Below are positions 10,627 to 19,300 of a DNA stretch of 51,927 nt, in pieces. The position numbers and the translations under genes are program-made. The stretch covers positions 1-51,927 of the forward strand of contig NZ_CABFMQ020000085.1 in assembly GCF_901905185.1 (NCBI RefSeq), read 5' to 3'. Within the stretch, counting starts at the first letter, position 1. Each line of letters opens with the position of its first letter. This DNA is from Methylocella tundrae (GTDB lineage Bacteria; Pseudomonadota; Alphaproteobacteria; Rhizobiales; Beijerinckiaceae). The notes under the pieces are model-generated. The model ran no database searches. It saw only the letters and a program-made list of their open reading frames with translations, and had not been told where the DNA came from.

Positions 10627-13364
10627 GCGAGCGCTCGCTTCAGCATATCCTGAGTGACCGGCAGCGATTGGAAGCGATGCCCCGTCGCGTCGAAGATGGC
10701 GTTCAGCAGCGCCGGAACGACAGGAATCATCACCACCTCGGCCATGCCTTTCGGCGGTTCGTTTGATGCGAGCGGGGGCAGAATCTCGATCTCCAGGTCA
10801 TGCAGCGGCAAATCGGATCCGCGCGCCACGAGATATTGGCCGAGATTCCATTGCCCGTTGCCGGGCCCGTCCTCGAACGGGGGCAGAGTCTCGAGCAGCG
10901 CGTAACCCACGCCCATCGCGAACCCGCCGTGAGATTGCCCAAGCACCACCTCGGGAACGAGCGCCTTGCCGCATTCCAGGACGCTGTAGGCCTTCGCGAT
11001 GCGGAGCGCGCCGGTCGCCCGCTCGATCTCGATTCGAACCAGCGTGCCGCAAAGCGACGAAAAGGCTGTGCCGATCCGATTGTAGTCGGTGGGCGGAAAG
11101 GCCACCTGCTTGCGATCAAGGCGCGTGAACTTGCCGCCTCCGTAACGCACCGCCAGCGCGTCGATGTCGGCCGACCAATCCTCGCCGGCAATGTCGAATG
11201 TTCCCTGCGACCAGGCCCAGCGCGAAAAGGCGTGCGCCATGGCGCCTGTCACGCCCTTCTGGGCATGCGCCCTTGCGGCAATCGCCGACAAGGGCAGCGG
11301 GGAAAGGCCGGCCATGATCAAAGTCTCCCCCTGCCAGTAGGCCTCATCCGACTGCTTGGCTCTCGGATCGGTCCATTCGATGCCCCAAAGCGAGAGCGCA
11401 GCGGGCCACAGTCCGAAGCGGAATATGATCCGCGCCGCCTCCGCTACCGCCTGAGTTCCGACGTGGGCGCCGATCGAGGCGCTGGTAGCCGAACTGATCG
11501 CCGGCACCCAGCGCGGGTTCTTCGCCGCTTCGTCCTGGGCCGCCTGGGTGATCGTGTAGGCGTCGCCGGACGTCGTGAGTTCGAGCTCGTCAAACGCATC
11601 GACCTGCGCCACCGTCACCTCGTCGGCGATGCCGCCGATATGGAGCGCGGCTCGATGGGCGAGGGCGGTTCCGATGCCGTTACCCATCTCCACGGCGTCG
11701 CCGTGGATCGAAATGCGGCCTTCTGGATCCATCTGGATCGATCCGAGCGAACAATCCGCGCCCGTTCCGTAGTCCTTGGCGGAGCAAGCAACACCGGCGC
11801 CGACGAGGAACCCTGGTTTTGCACGCGCCTTCTCTTCAGCGCGCTTTTGCCAGATCGGATGATTGTCGAGCTTGTCGAGGATTTCCTGGGTGCGCACCGA
11901 GACCGAATAGGGATTGCCGGTCATTGTCCGGCCGCCGGGTCGCAATGCGTTGCGCCGGCGGAACTCGATCGGATCGATCGGCAGCGCGGTCGCCACCTCG
12001 TCGACCAGCACCTCAAGCGCGGTCATCGTCTGCAGCGTTCCATAGCCGCGCATGGATCCGGCGGTGACGCCACGCGAATGAACGGCGACCGTTGTCACGT
12101 CGACCTTGGGAATATCGTAGATGCCGATCGCGCCCGTAGCGCCGACCACGGCAACGCTGATCGAGTAGTTCATCAGGCCGCCGCCGTCGAGGACGTGGTC
12201 GGCCGCGAACGCCGTGATCATACCGCTCGCCCGATCGACGCCGATCTGCGACCGCATCTTGAATGCGTGGCGCTTGATGCCGCCCTGGAACTGTTGAAGG
12301 CGATCATGCGCCAGGCGAACCGCATGGCCCGGATAGAACATCGCGGCCAGCGCCACGTAGAGCGGAAACGGCGTGTGGTCGCGGCCGCCAAAGCCCCCGC
12401 CAACATAGGCGAATTGGGCATCGATGTTCTTCGGCTTGAAATCGGCCTTCGCTTCACCGAGGAGGAACGCGACCGCCTCAGTCGCTTCCAGGGGCGATTG
12501 CACGCCCAGCACGATTTCGAGGTTCTCGGCATGCGGGTCATACCACGCAAGCCCGCATTCGGGCTCGAGAAACATCGGATCCACCGACTGCGTCTCGAAT
12601 TCACGGTCGAGCGTCAGGACGGCCGGGTTCTTGGCGGCAAGCTCCGCGCGTATCGCCTCGCCATGGGTCGCGCCCTTGACGTACTCGCCGCCCTTGGCGA
12701 CCGGAAGCGGCTTCCAGATCGGCCGTCCGGAACTCTCAAGGATGCCGGGGCTTATCCAGCCTTCCTGAAGCGGCGAATAGATATCGGGAGCGTCAGGCGT
12801 CGCGCCGGCCACGCGAGTGAAACGGAACGCGCCGTAGTTCGGGACGGCGACCGGGCCGGTTTCAGCGCCGAATTTTAGGAAATCGCCGTCGCGCAAAACG
12901 AGCCGCGCTCTGTCGAAGGCGTCGAACGTCTCGAAAATCAGCAAAGCCACCGGCTGGCCGAGATAGGACGGAGTCTTGCCGGCCGGGCAGAAGAGATCGC
13001 CGGCGTAGAATTCCGGTACGCGCACCCCAATGCGCGCGAGATCCTCGGCCGTCACCACCACCGAAGGCTGAGCGGCCTTGCCCAGCCGCGTCAGGTCGAA
13101 GCCCGCATAAACATGGGTTGCGTCCGCTGCGCGCACCAGCAGAGCATAGGACGTATTGGCCGGCCAACCGGGAAGATCGGAGGCTCGGAAGTCGGACGCA
13201 TAGAGCTTGGCGCCCGTCACCTTGGCGACGCCGTCGACGCGACCGACCGCCGGCTTCAGGACGCCTCTTCCGGGCAGCGTTTCGCGCGCCAGAAAAGTGG
13301 ACGTCTCAGCCAGGGCAACGCGCGAAACGCCGAGCGTGATGCCGCTTACGGCGGCCAACTTCAT
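10623..13364 (-). CDS. Xanthine-dehydrogenase-family molybdopterin-binding subunit (aldehyde-oxidoreductase-like)
   Basis: The protein is 913 residues from ATG 13364. After an N-terminal segment GVLKPAVGRVDGVAKVTG (the Ald_Xan_dh_C entry motif) it has the molybdopterin motifs AYVGGGFGGRDH (about residue 320), SMRGYGTLQ, VEMGNGIGT (about residue 560; EMGQG is commoner) and GQSHGGFAMGVGYALLE (about residue 813). Substrate is unknown; the family oxidises aldehydes, purines or N-heterocycles. In frame just upstream of the ATG lie codons for SRREF, which with MKLAAVSGITLG would make a Tat signal, but no ATG, GTG or TTG precedes it before a stop. The true start is therefore uncertain. The multicopper oxidase ends 101 bases upstream on the same strand. 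Confidence 0.9.
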   Translation of the reverse strand: MKLAAVSGITLGVSRVALAETSTFLARETLPGRGVLKPAVGRVDGVAKVTGAKLYASDFRASDLPGWPANTSYALLVRAADATHVYAGFDLTRLGKAAQPSVVVTAEDLARIGVRVPEFYAGDLFCPAGKTPSYLGQPVALLIFETFDAFDRARLVLRDGDFLKFGAETGPVAVPNYGAFRFTRVAGATPDAPDIYSPLQEGWISPGILESSGRPIWKPLPVAKGGEYVKGATHGEAIRAELAAKNPAVLTLDREFETQSVDPMFLEPECGLAWYDPHAENLEIVLGVQSPLEATEAVAFLLGEAKADFKPKNIDAQFAYVGGGFGGRDHTPFPLYVALAAMFYPGHAVRLAHDRLQQFQGGIKRHAFKMRSQIGVDRASGMITAFAADHVLDGGGLMNYSISVAVVGATGAIGIYDIPKVDVTTVAVHSRGVTAGSMRGYGTLQTMTALEVLVDEVATALPIDPIEFRRRNALRPGGRTMTGNPYSVSVRTQEILDKLDNHPIWQKRAEEKARAKPGFLVGAGVACSAKDYGTGADCSLGSIQMDPEGRISIHGDAVEMGNGIGTALAHRAALHIGGIADEVTVAQVDAFDELELTTSGDAYTITQAAQDEAAKNPRWVPAISSATSASIGAHVGTQAVAEAARIIFRFGLWPAALSLWGIEWTDPRAKQSDEAYWQGETLIMAGLSPLPLSAIAARAHAQKGVTGAMAHAFSRWAWSQGTFDIAGEDWSADIDALAVRYGGGKFTRLDRKQVAFPPTDYNRIGTAFSSLCGTLVRIEIERATGALRIAKAYSVLECGKALVPEVVLGQSHGGFAMGVGYALLETLPPFEDGPGNGQWNLGQYLVARGSDLPLHDLEIEILPPLASNEPPKGMAEVVMIPVVPALLNAIFDATGHRFQSLPVTQDMLKRALA

Positions 13365-13465
13365 GAATTCTCGTCGCGAAGCCTCTATGACCTTACCCTT
13401 TTCTTAAAATCCGGGGCGGCGTGGCGCCGCGCAGGTTGCGTAGAGTTCCTCAAAACCGGTTCCTC

Positions 13466-16400
13466 CTAGTCGCCCCCGACGACGACCGATCGCGCGCCTT
13501 CCAGGGATACGATCTCCCCCAGGAGCACCGGCTGCAGAACCGTAGCCTTTGGGTCCGCCCTGACGAAATCGAACTTGAGGACGCGCGCGCCTTGCGGGGA
13601 TGTTCCGCTTACCAGCAGGTTCGCGCCCATGGTCGTGCTCGTCGTGGCGACCTGTGCGCCAGAGGCTCCGGCAAACGGCTCGAAGCTCGCGATCTCGCGG
13701 AACTTGGCGCCATGATCGTGGTGCGCGGGATTTTCCACATACATAGCGGGACCTCCATCCAGCGCCGAACCGCTCGAATACACCTTGACGGCGCCCTTGT
13801 CCGCGAGCTGGCTGACGATGATGCGCTTGGCGCCGCCGAGCGATCCGGCGAGCCAGCCCGTTCCGATGGAAACGCCGCCACGGTAGTCTGCGCCGAACGG
13901 CGCGAACGAGGTCGTGTTTACCGGCTTGTCGATCGCGGCCTCCAGCGCGTCGCCGTGCGCAACCGGCCTCGTCAGCGGAAAGACGAACACCTTGACCATT
14001 CCGACGCTTCCCGGACCGGAAGCAGTGACAAGGCTGTTCCGGCCGGTCGAAAAATCGATGAAACCGGCTGCGAGGCTGACGCCGGACGTGTCGTCGCCAT
14101 TGGGCTTGAACGACGAAAAGAGCGGCGGCGCAACGCCCGGCGATGCCGGCAGACTTGTGCCGTACACCCGCACTTCGCTTGGCGAACCGGGGCCCGAACC
14201 GACCACTATGTTGTCGGAAGTCGCCCCGTCGATCTGGGTGGCGGTCACGGAGACGCCGCCGCGCATTTCGGAGGGGAAGGCCTGAAACCGCGCCAGTTCG
14301 GTCTCGAAAGGCCTCGCGGCCTTGTTCTTGCCGGAATAGACGACCACCTCCGGCGCATGATCCTTGCCTGCGCCGACGATGAGGTCGAGGACGCCGTCGC
14401 CATCGACGTCGCCCAGGGCGATGCTGACATTGCCTTCGTAGCCGGGGAAGGGAACCACCGTGGCGATGTGGCGGTCGTCCTTGCCGTCGAACAGGCGAAC
14501 CTCCGTCGGCTTGCCGTCGCCGCCCGGCGCCGCCACCGCGTAGCTGGACACCGCCGGGATGACGTTGATGAGCGCCATCAATCCGTTGTCCTCGTGGTTG
14601 AGGCGATGGCAATGCATAACGAACAGGCCGATATAATCGTCGAACCGTGTGCGGATCGACAGGATCCCCGGCTGGATCACGCTCTCGTCGATCTGCATGG
14701 TCGGGGCCGGTGCGTTGCTGTTGTCGGCGCCAAAATGGTCCGGGCCCGTGTGCACGCCTGTCGTTGGATCGAAATAGTCAACCACCTGGAAGTCGTTGAC
14801 GTGGACGTGGATGGGGTGTTCATCATTATTACGGTTGATGAATTTCCATTCCTCGACGGAGCCTAGGCGCGGCTGGATCAGCGGCATGTTGGGGAAGGCG
14901 GCGCTATCGAAGGCGTAGACGAACGCCTTCGGGTCGGCTGCGGTCGCCTTGTCGTTCAGGAACCCGCCGGAAATCAGAATTTGCCGCTTTACGTCGGGCT
15001 TGGCGTCGGCAAGCTCGACGAAGGACGTGTAGGCGCCCAGCTTTTGCCCCTCGACGAAGGCCGTCGTCACCCCCTTCCCCTGTGAGGGGACCGCCCGCGC
15101 CAGCACCTGGGTGGGAAAGGCGAAGAAACCGTCGACATAGCTCACGGCGGAAGGCAGGACGCTGAGGCTGCCGAGCACCGCGGGAGGATTTTCCGTTCCA
15201 TTACTGGTGTAGAGCACGCCGGGCGCGGTAATCGTCTTGGCGCCTCCGCCACGGGGCGGCATCTCGAGGACCAGATCGCCTTCGGCCGGCATCGTCACGG
15301 CGATCGCGTACCGGCTGGCGGGCGAGATGACCAGACGAGTCCCGTTTTCCGTGACCGGGTAATGCACGGCGGGATAGGGATTGCCGTCCTGCCCCACGAT
15401 TGCGATCGGCGGGTGCCGACCCGTCGCGGTTTCTGTCAGTTGGACGCTCATATAGGCAAAGTCGCTTACATTCGCGAGCACCCAGATCTCGGTCTGGCCC
15501 GGCTTGCTCCTGATGGTCGGTTCAAACTGGCCGTTGACCGTGAACTGTACGTCCCGCTTGCTGTCCGGCAGCGACGGATCGGCCGGAACGTCCTTGTCGG
15601 TCTGGCCGTTAGCCGCCGTGAAGGTTTGAAGATTGCTGGGAATCGTCTGAAAAAGCCCCCGGTCGTTGCTGATCGACAGCGGGCCCGCATACCAGACGGT
15701 GAAGTAGGTGGCGCCAACCTTGGATTGGGTGAAGTTGACGGGGGCAAGCAGCGGTCGATAGACGCCCTTCGCCAGTTCATCGCCTTTGGGCGGCGCCATC
15801 GTGCTGACATATTGCGGCCAGTCGGGGTTGTCGAGTTGCGCCAGGCCTCCAGCGCGATCGAAAACGAAATTGTACTGAAGCAGCATGTTACGGATCGGGA
15901 TCTGCTTTTCCGTTACCACCGGAAGGTTGCCGTCCGTGCGCCCGATCGACAGAAGCCCTGCCAGACCGGTATAGGTCTGCGGCCCCGTCAAGGTGTGAAG
16001 GTGGCTGTGATACCAGTACGCCCCCTGCGGCATGTTCTTTGGAATGTTGTAGGTATAAGTGTTCGACATTCCCGCCGCGATGTGCAGCATGACGTTGTCG
16101 GAATTGCCTTTCGGGCTGACGTGAATGCCATGAATATGCAGATTCACCGGCGACGACTTCATTTGTATCGGGTAAAGCGGAACGACGCCGTTCACCGCTG
16201 TATATTGCGGACTGAAGTAGTCCGCGATGGTCAGGTCGGTCAGTGCGTTGTCCAGATGTACGATCAGGGTCTCGCCCGGAAAAACCTGCAAGGTCGGCGC
16301 TGGATAGAGGCCGCCGCCGGACATTTTTCCATCCGACGGCGCACCGCGGATGACTTCATAGTCGAAGAGCAGGAAGTTCTCGACGGGCTTGCTCACCGTA

Positions 16401-16636
16401 TCCAGCGAGGCCGCCCCCTGACGCGCGGTCAGCCTAACCTCAAGGACGCCGTCCTTGCTCGCCAACGTTACCGGCTCGCGAAACTCGGAAGAAACGCCCT
16501 GCCCCGGACCATTGCCAGCAGCATTCGCTCGAACCGCCAAACCAGTCGCGAACAGCACCGACAATGCGGCGACTGAGCCGACGAGCGCGGCCCAAAACTG
16601 GCGACAAAATTCGCGATAGCGGGGACGATGACCCAT
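13466..16636 (-). CDS. Secreted multicopper oxidase fused to an FG-GAP/VCBS-like propeller
   Basis: This 1056-residue protein has a signal peptide (hydrophobic residues 15-35, ANA before AGNGPG). Cupredoxin domains occupy about residues 50-700 with the copper sites HIHGIHV (about 169), WYHSHLHT (about 209), HPIHVHVNDF (about 610) and MHCHRLNHEDNGLM (about 679). The last supplies type 1 and type 3 ligands. From about 715 to the end there are repeats of the FG-GAP type (IALGDVDGDGVLDLIVGAG, with a DxDxDG calcium loop; later VVGSGPGSPSEVRVYG and VTASGPGSVGMVKVF), predicting an integrin-like beta-propeller. Ordinary bacterial multicopper oxidases are about 450-650 residues and lack this tail. It probably acts outside the inner membrane as an oxidase of metal ions or phenols. 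Substrate is unknown. Confidence 0.9.
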   Translation of the reverse strand: MGHRPRYREFCRQFWAALVGSVAALSVLFATGLAVRANAAGNGPGQGVSSEFREPVTLASKDGVLEVRLTARQGAASLDTVSKPVENFLLFDYEVIRGAPSDGKMSGGGLYPAPTLQVFPGETLIVHLDNALTDLTIADYFSPQYTAVNGVVPLYPIQMKSSPVNLHIHGIHVSPKGNSDNVMLHIAAGMSNTYTYNIPKNMPQGAYWYHSHLHTLTGPQTYTGLAGLLSIGRTDGNLPVVTEKQIPIRNMLLQYNFVFDRAGGLAQLDNPDWPQYVSTMAPPKGDELAKGVYRPLLAPVNFTQSKVGATYFTVWYAGPLSISNDRGLFQTIPSNLQTFTAANGQTDKDVPADPSLPDSKRDVQFTVNGQFEPTIRSKPGQTEIWVLANVSDFAYMSVQLTETATGRHPPIAIVGQDGNPYPAVHYPVTENGTRLVISPASRYAIAVTMPAEGDLVLEMPPRGGGAKTITAPGVLYTSNGTENPPAVLGSLSVLPSAVSYVDGFFAFPTQVLARAVPSQGKGVTTAFVEGQKLGAYTSFVELADAKPDVKRQILISGGFLNDKATAADPKAFVYAFDSAAFPNMPLIQPRLGSVEEWKFINRNNDEHPIHVHVNDFQVVDYFDPTTGVHTGPDHFGADNSNAPAPTMQIDESVIQPGILSIRTRFDDYIGLFVMHCHRLNHEDNGLMALINVIPAVSSYAVAAPGGDGKPTEVRLFDGKDDRHIATVVPFPGYEGNVSIALGDVDGDGVLDLIVGAGKDHAPEVVVYSGKNKAARPFETELARFQAFPSEMRGGVSVTATQIDGATSDNIVVGSGPGSPSEVRVYGTSLPASPGVAPPLFSSFKPNGDDTSGVSLAAGFIDFSTGRNSLVTASGPGSVGMVKVFVFPLTRPVAHGDALEAAIDKPVNTTSFAPFGADYRGGVSIGTGWLAGSLGGAKRIIVSQLADKGAVKVYSSGSALDGGPAMYVENPAHHDHGAKFREIASFEPFAGASGAQVATTSTTMGANLLVSGTSPQGARVLKFDFVRADPKATVLQPVLLGEIVSLEGARSVVVGGD

Positions 16637-16685
16637 AACTTCTCCGTGGAACTTACGCAGCGCGGCGACTTACAGCACGCTTTTC

Positions 16686-16721
16686 CTAAGTTTCGCGGAA
16701 AAAGCATTCCGCGAAGCTTAG
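16686..16721. repeat. 15-bp near-perfect inverted repeat upstream of the multicopper oxidase
   Basis: CTAAGTTTCGCGGAA (16686-16700) and TTCCGCGAAGCTTAG (16707-16721) are complementary at 14 of 15 positions around the loop AAAGCA. It lies 50-85 bases upstream of the multicopper-oxidase start, where an operator could sit. The absence of a T run argues against an intrinsic terminator. It may instead belong to the palindromic repeats that continue to 17486. Confidence 0.7.
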
Positions 16722-16892
16722 AATCGTTCTCCAATAAGCGCCAGCCTATATTTGCCTTTGCGATACTGGCGCGACCAAAGGCAGGCGCCGTTGGATGGCT
16801 GGGGAGGTTGGCGCTATTTGGCCGCCGTCATCGACCCGTTCGCCCGCGGCGGCGTCGGCTGGGCTGTCGGCGCCCGCCAGCGCCAATCTTCT

Positions 16893-17177
16893 GGAAAGGC
16901 TTCGCGAAGCAGACGGCGGCCCGGGGGCAACGATCGGCGCCGTCAGCGACACGATCCAGGCCGTCGGCCTATGCCGCGAAGCCGGAGTGCGCTACGTCAT
17001 CTCGCACCGGTCCGGCGAGACCGAAGACGCCTTCATGGCGGATTTCGCCGTCGCCCTGGGGGCCGCCAAATCAAGAGCGGCTCCGCTTGCCGCAGCGAGC
17101 GCATCGCCAAATACAACCGGCTGTTGCAGATCGAAGGGGAAATGGGAGCAGGAGGCGTGTTCAGATCGCCGCGCCGG
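16893..17177 (+). pseudogene. Degraded, frameshifted copy of the enolase 3' region
   Basis: Bases 16942-17152 align by eye with 7926-8137 of the intact enolase gene with roughly a dozen substitutions and one missing base in the G run near 17060. The deletion shifts the frame, so the product reads [18 protein letters not shown] and then nonsense. A further short match (codons for GFAKQTA at about 16896-16916, versus 7783-7803) precedes it in another frame, implying an internal deletion of about 110-120 bases. No start codon region or N-terminal three quarters of enolase is present. This is a relic of a duplication or of recombination involving the fluoride operon. Confidence 0.88.
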
Positions 17178-17335
17178 TTGATCACTGGGCGCGCCCGAGA
17201 AAGCGCTCTTTAATCCGCTGCGTAAGCCCGCGCTGGCGCCCCTACTGTTCGCACTGTCGAACGACCAACAGGGCTAAATGGGCTTTCGCGCGCACACGAC
17301 CACAGGTCGAGTGCGATCAGCATATGAATGCGTTA

Positions 17336-17378
17336 GAGCGCTTTCCGATCGAAAGAGTCATTCGATCGGAAATCGCTC
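17336..17378. repeat. Palindromic repeat element (REP-like), copy 1
   Basis: TTTCCGATCGAA (17342-17353) and TTCGATCGGAAA (17361-17372) are perfect 12-base arms around AGAGTCA. GAGCG and CGCTC extend the stem on both sides after a single mismatch. No T run follows. The GAGCG-TTTCCGATCGAA layout resembles intergenic palindromes scattered in Hyphomicrobiales genomes (impression, not a database result). Confidence 0.75.
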
Positions 17379-17394
17379 CAGATACAAAAACGGA

Positions 17395-17443
17395 GCATAT
17401 CCTTGTCGATCAGATCGAAGCGACCTGATCGACAAGAATATGC
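17395..17443. repeat. Long palindromic repeat, copy 2
   Basis: GCATATCCTTGTCGATCAG (17395-17413 with its preceding G) pairs with CTGATCGACAAGAATATGC (17425-17443), with one mismatch, around an 11-base loop. It stands 16 bases after the previous palindrome and likewise lacks a T tract. The two probably form one composite intergenic element. Confidence 0.72.
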
Positions 17444-17461
17444 CCTCGGCCGACGGCTGCA

Positions 17462-17486
17462 TCTCCCGGAACAGTGCTCCGGGAGA
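17462..17486. repeat. Perfect 9-bp inverted repeat downstream of the small secreted protein gene
   Basis: TCTCCCGGA (17462-17470) and TCCGGGAGA (17478-17486) form a perfect stem with a 7-base loop about 25 bases beyond the stop of the leftward gene 17510-17782. It could act as that gene's transcript-end hairpin, though no strong T run follows on that strand. Confidence 0.6.
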
Positions 17487-17509
17487 CGCTGGCCTCTGCA
17501 GGTAGCTTA

Positions 17510-17782
17510 TTAGCTGCAGACGTTGAATGTATGATAGCCAAGGAGGCGACCATGCCCGTCACTCACAGGCCGGCTCATCAACATGCACCGTCCGTGGCGA
17601 TTCGGGTTGGGAATTCCCTCGTTTTCCTGCACCAGAGAGGTCGCCCAGTCGGAGTCGCTATTATCGGCGCTAACCGTCATTGCGTAGGTTGATTCTGGCG
17701 CGGCATAAGCCCGCGTCGCATTGATAACCGTCGCGGACGGCGCAAGCGCCAGTGCGGCGGCGGCAAGACTTAGCATCTTCAT
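17510..17782 (-). CDS. Small secreted protein of unknown function
   Basis: A 90-residue protein has a clear signal peptide: MKMLSLAAAALALAPSATV, then a likely cut after AYA near residue 27. The mature part is about 63 residues, rich in Ser, Asn and Asp, with two cysteines (CMLMS near residue 66 and VCS at the C terminus) that could form a disulfide. AGGAG lies just before the ATG. No family was recognised. It is the only convincing gene in the repeat-rich interval 16640-18660, and an AT-rich promoter region lies upstream. Confidence 0.65.
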   Translation of the reverse strand: MKMLSLAAAALALAPSATVINATRAYAAPESTYAMTVSADNSDSDWATSLVQENEGIPNPNRHGRCMLMSRPVSDGHGRLLGYHTFNVCS

Positions 17783-18665
17783 TTTTGTATCTCCTCGTAG
17801 AGCTCGAAGTTTCCAAATTCGATGAGAGATACATAGTCCGCACCGAGCCTTGCGATAATAGCTTATAATATATTTTAATATATTGCTGGCGATAACAATG
17901 CGGGCGCATGTGTCCGCAGATTGACTCTGTTAAGCACATCAGGACGGCGCACGCAAAACACGCTTTTTCAACTGTCTCATAGTGTGTATGTTCTTAGTCA
18001 TATAACACAATGGTGTTCGCGACACATTGCCGCGCGAACCGTCGGCGGCAATATCGACGGTCGCAACTATGGCGTCTGTATTAGCGCGGCCGATATGCCC
18101 TGACCCTGATTGCGCGTCATCGTGAGCGTGACAAATCGGGAACGATGTCTCGCATTCTTCAACCGCCTACAGGACAGGCAGCGCCCACTCTTGCCTGTAG
18201 CCCCGAAGCGCCGGCTGGACCGGCTACGCGAAGATCTGTGCTCTGCTCTGATCGCGTGGGGAGGCAGACGACGCTCTTGCCGCCAGTTGTGGCGCACAGA
18301 GGATAGATCGCACCGGGAAGGCTGTGGCGCCCTTCGCGTGGAGGCGACGATCGAGGGCGCCCTATGGCGACTCAAGACGCCCCGCCGTCCCCGGATTTCG
18401 CCGCCCGCGGCGGCTCCTCGGAGACGGAATTTGCGACAGCTACAGGATATGCCGATGAGGCTGATCGGCCTGTCCGATCAGAACGCGCTCAACACTTCGA
18501 TTTCGAGCAGTTCCGGTCGCGCCAACTTTTGTTCCCTCAGCAGATGATAGCCCATCGGTTGCTGAGCCGATCCTGCTGGCACGGGCGCGAGCGCGCGAGC
18601 GCCCCTTTCAAGCAACATCTGCGTAGACGGTCCGGGCGGCGTGACGCCCGGGCCTGAAAATCCGT
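17783..18665. other. 883-base interval without a convincing gene
   Basis: Its first third is unusually AT-rich for this window, including AATATATTTTAATATATT (about 17867-17884), a near-palindrome upstream of the leftward gene that ends at 17510, and probably holds that gene's promoter. The GC-rich remainder has open frames on both strands (for example 18110-18547 rightward and 18067-18375 leftward), but their products are Arg/Ser-rich, match nothing recognised and lack ribosome-binding sites. It looks like decayed or horizontally shuffled DNA. Confidence 0.5.
18629..18654. terminator. GC-rich hairpin beyond hupE
   Basis: GGTCCGGGCG and CGCCCGGGCC can form a stem of about ten pairs (one mismatch) around GCGTGA, about 12-37 bases after the hupE stop on the leftward transcript. 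It lacks a following U run, so it is a structural 3' end or weak terminator at best. Confidence 0.45.
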
Positions 18666-19268
18666 TCAGAGGGCGCCGAGCGCCAGGGCGAAGCCGCTGA
18701 TGCAGACCGCCGCCCCCGCGCCGCGCAACCATACCGGCCCCTTCGTGTCGCCGAGGCGCCCGGTGGCGAAGCCAAGCCCGACGCCGGCAAGATGCAAAAG
18801 AGCGGTTGCGAGCACGAAGCCCAGGCCATAAGCGAGCCCCGCGGCGTTCTCAGGCATTTCCGCGCCATGCGCATGGCCGTGGAAGATGGCGAAAAGCCCG
18901 ACGAGGCCGACGGCCGCCGCGAGCGGCGCCTTGACGCCGAGCGCCACCATTGCGCCAAGCACGATGACGGAAAGCGCGATGCCAAACTCCACGAAGGGCA
19001 GACCAACTCCGGCCATTCCGATCGCTCCGCCGAGCGCCATGACGATGACAAAGCTGGCCGGGACCAGCCATAGCGCGCGGCCGCCGAGCTGCCAGGCAAA
19101 GACGCCAACCGTCGCCATCGCGAGCACGTGATCGATGCCTGTCACGGGATGCAGGAAGCCCTGCACGAAGCCGTGAGTATCGCCGACGCCCGTGTGGGCG
19201 AAAGCCAGAGAGGGCGCGAGCGCGAGCGCGGCGGCAACCCATGTGGTGCGGAACAGGGAACGTATCAT
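18666..19268 (-). CDS. hupE: HupE/UreJ-family nickel (cobalt) transporter
   Basis: The protein is 200 residues from ATG 19268 (AAGGAG upstream; a start eight codons earlier is less likely). It has a signal peptide ending AFA before HTGVGDTHGF, then the family motif FLHPVTGIDHVLAM, then about six membrane helices, including FAIFHGHAHGAEMPENA with metal-binding histidines. HupE proteins move nickel, occasionally cobalt, for hydrogenase or urease maturation. The gene lies 32 bases after a truncated hypA on the same strand. No hydrogenase or urease structural genes are in the window, so it may be a survivor of a larger nickel locus or now serve another nickel enzyme. Confidence 0.92.
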   Translation of the reverse strand: MIRSLFRTTWVAAALALAPSLAFAHTGVGDTHGFVQGFLHPVTGIDHVLAMATVGVFAWQLGGRALWLVPASFVIVMALGGAIGMAGVGLPFVEFGIALSVIVLGAMVALGVKAPLAAAVGLVGLFAIFHGHAHGAEMPENAAGLAYGLGFVLATALLHLAGVGLGFATGRLGDTKGPVWLRGAGAAVCISGFALALGAL

Positions 19269-19300
19269 CAAGAGACTCTCCTTATGGCTCAACTATTCAT

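Noticed and set aside
10800..12878. A 692-codon open frame on the plus strand
   Set aside because: It lies wholly antisense to the molybdenum hydroxylase large subunit, its product is Arg/His-rich and without family motifs, and it is a codon-bias shadow of GC-rich DNA.
13404..14866. Long frames on both strands inside the 3' end of the multicopper oxidase
   Set aside because: Both are low-complexity or Arg-rich shadows of the propeller-coding region.
18067..18547. Overlapping open frames in the scarred interval, considered as a decayed transposase
   Set aside because: No DDE, HTH or known transposase motif was seen in any frame, and no flanking target duplication was found.
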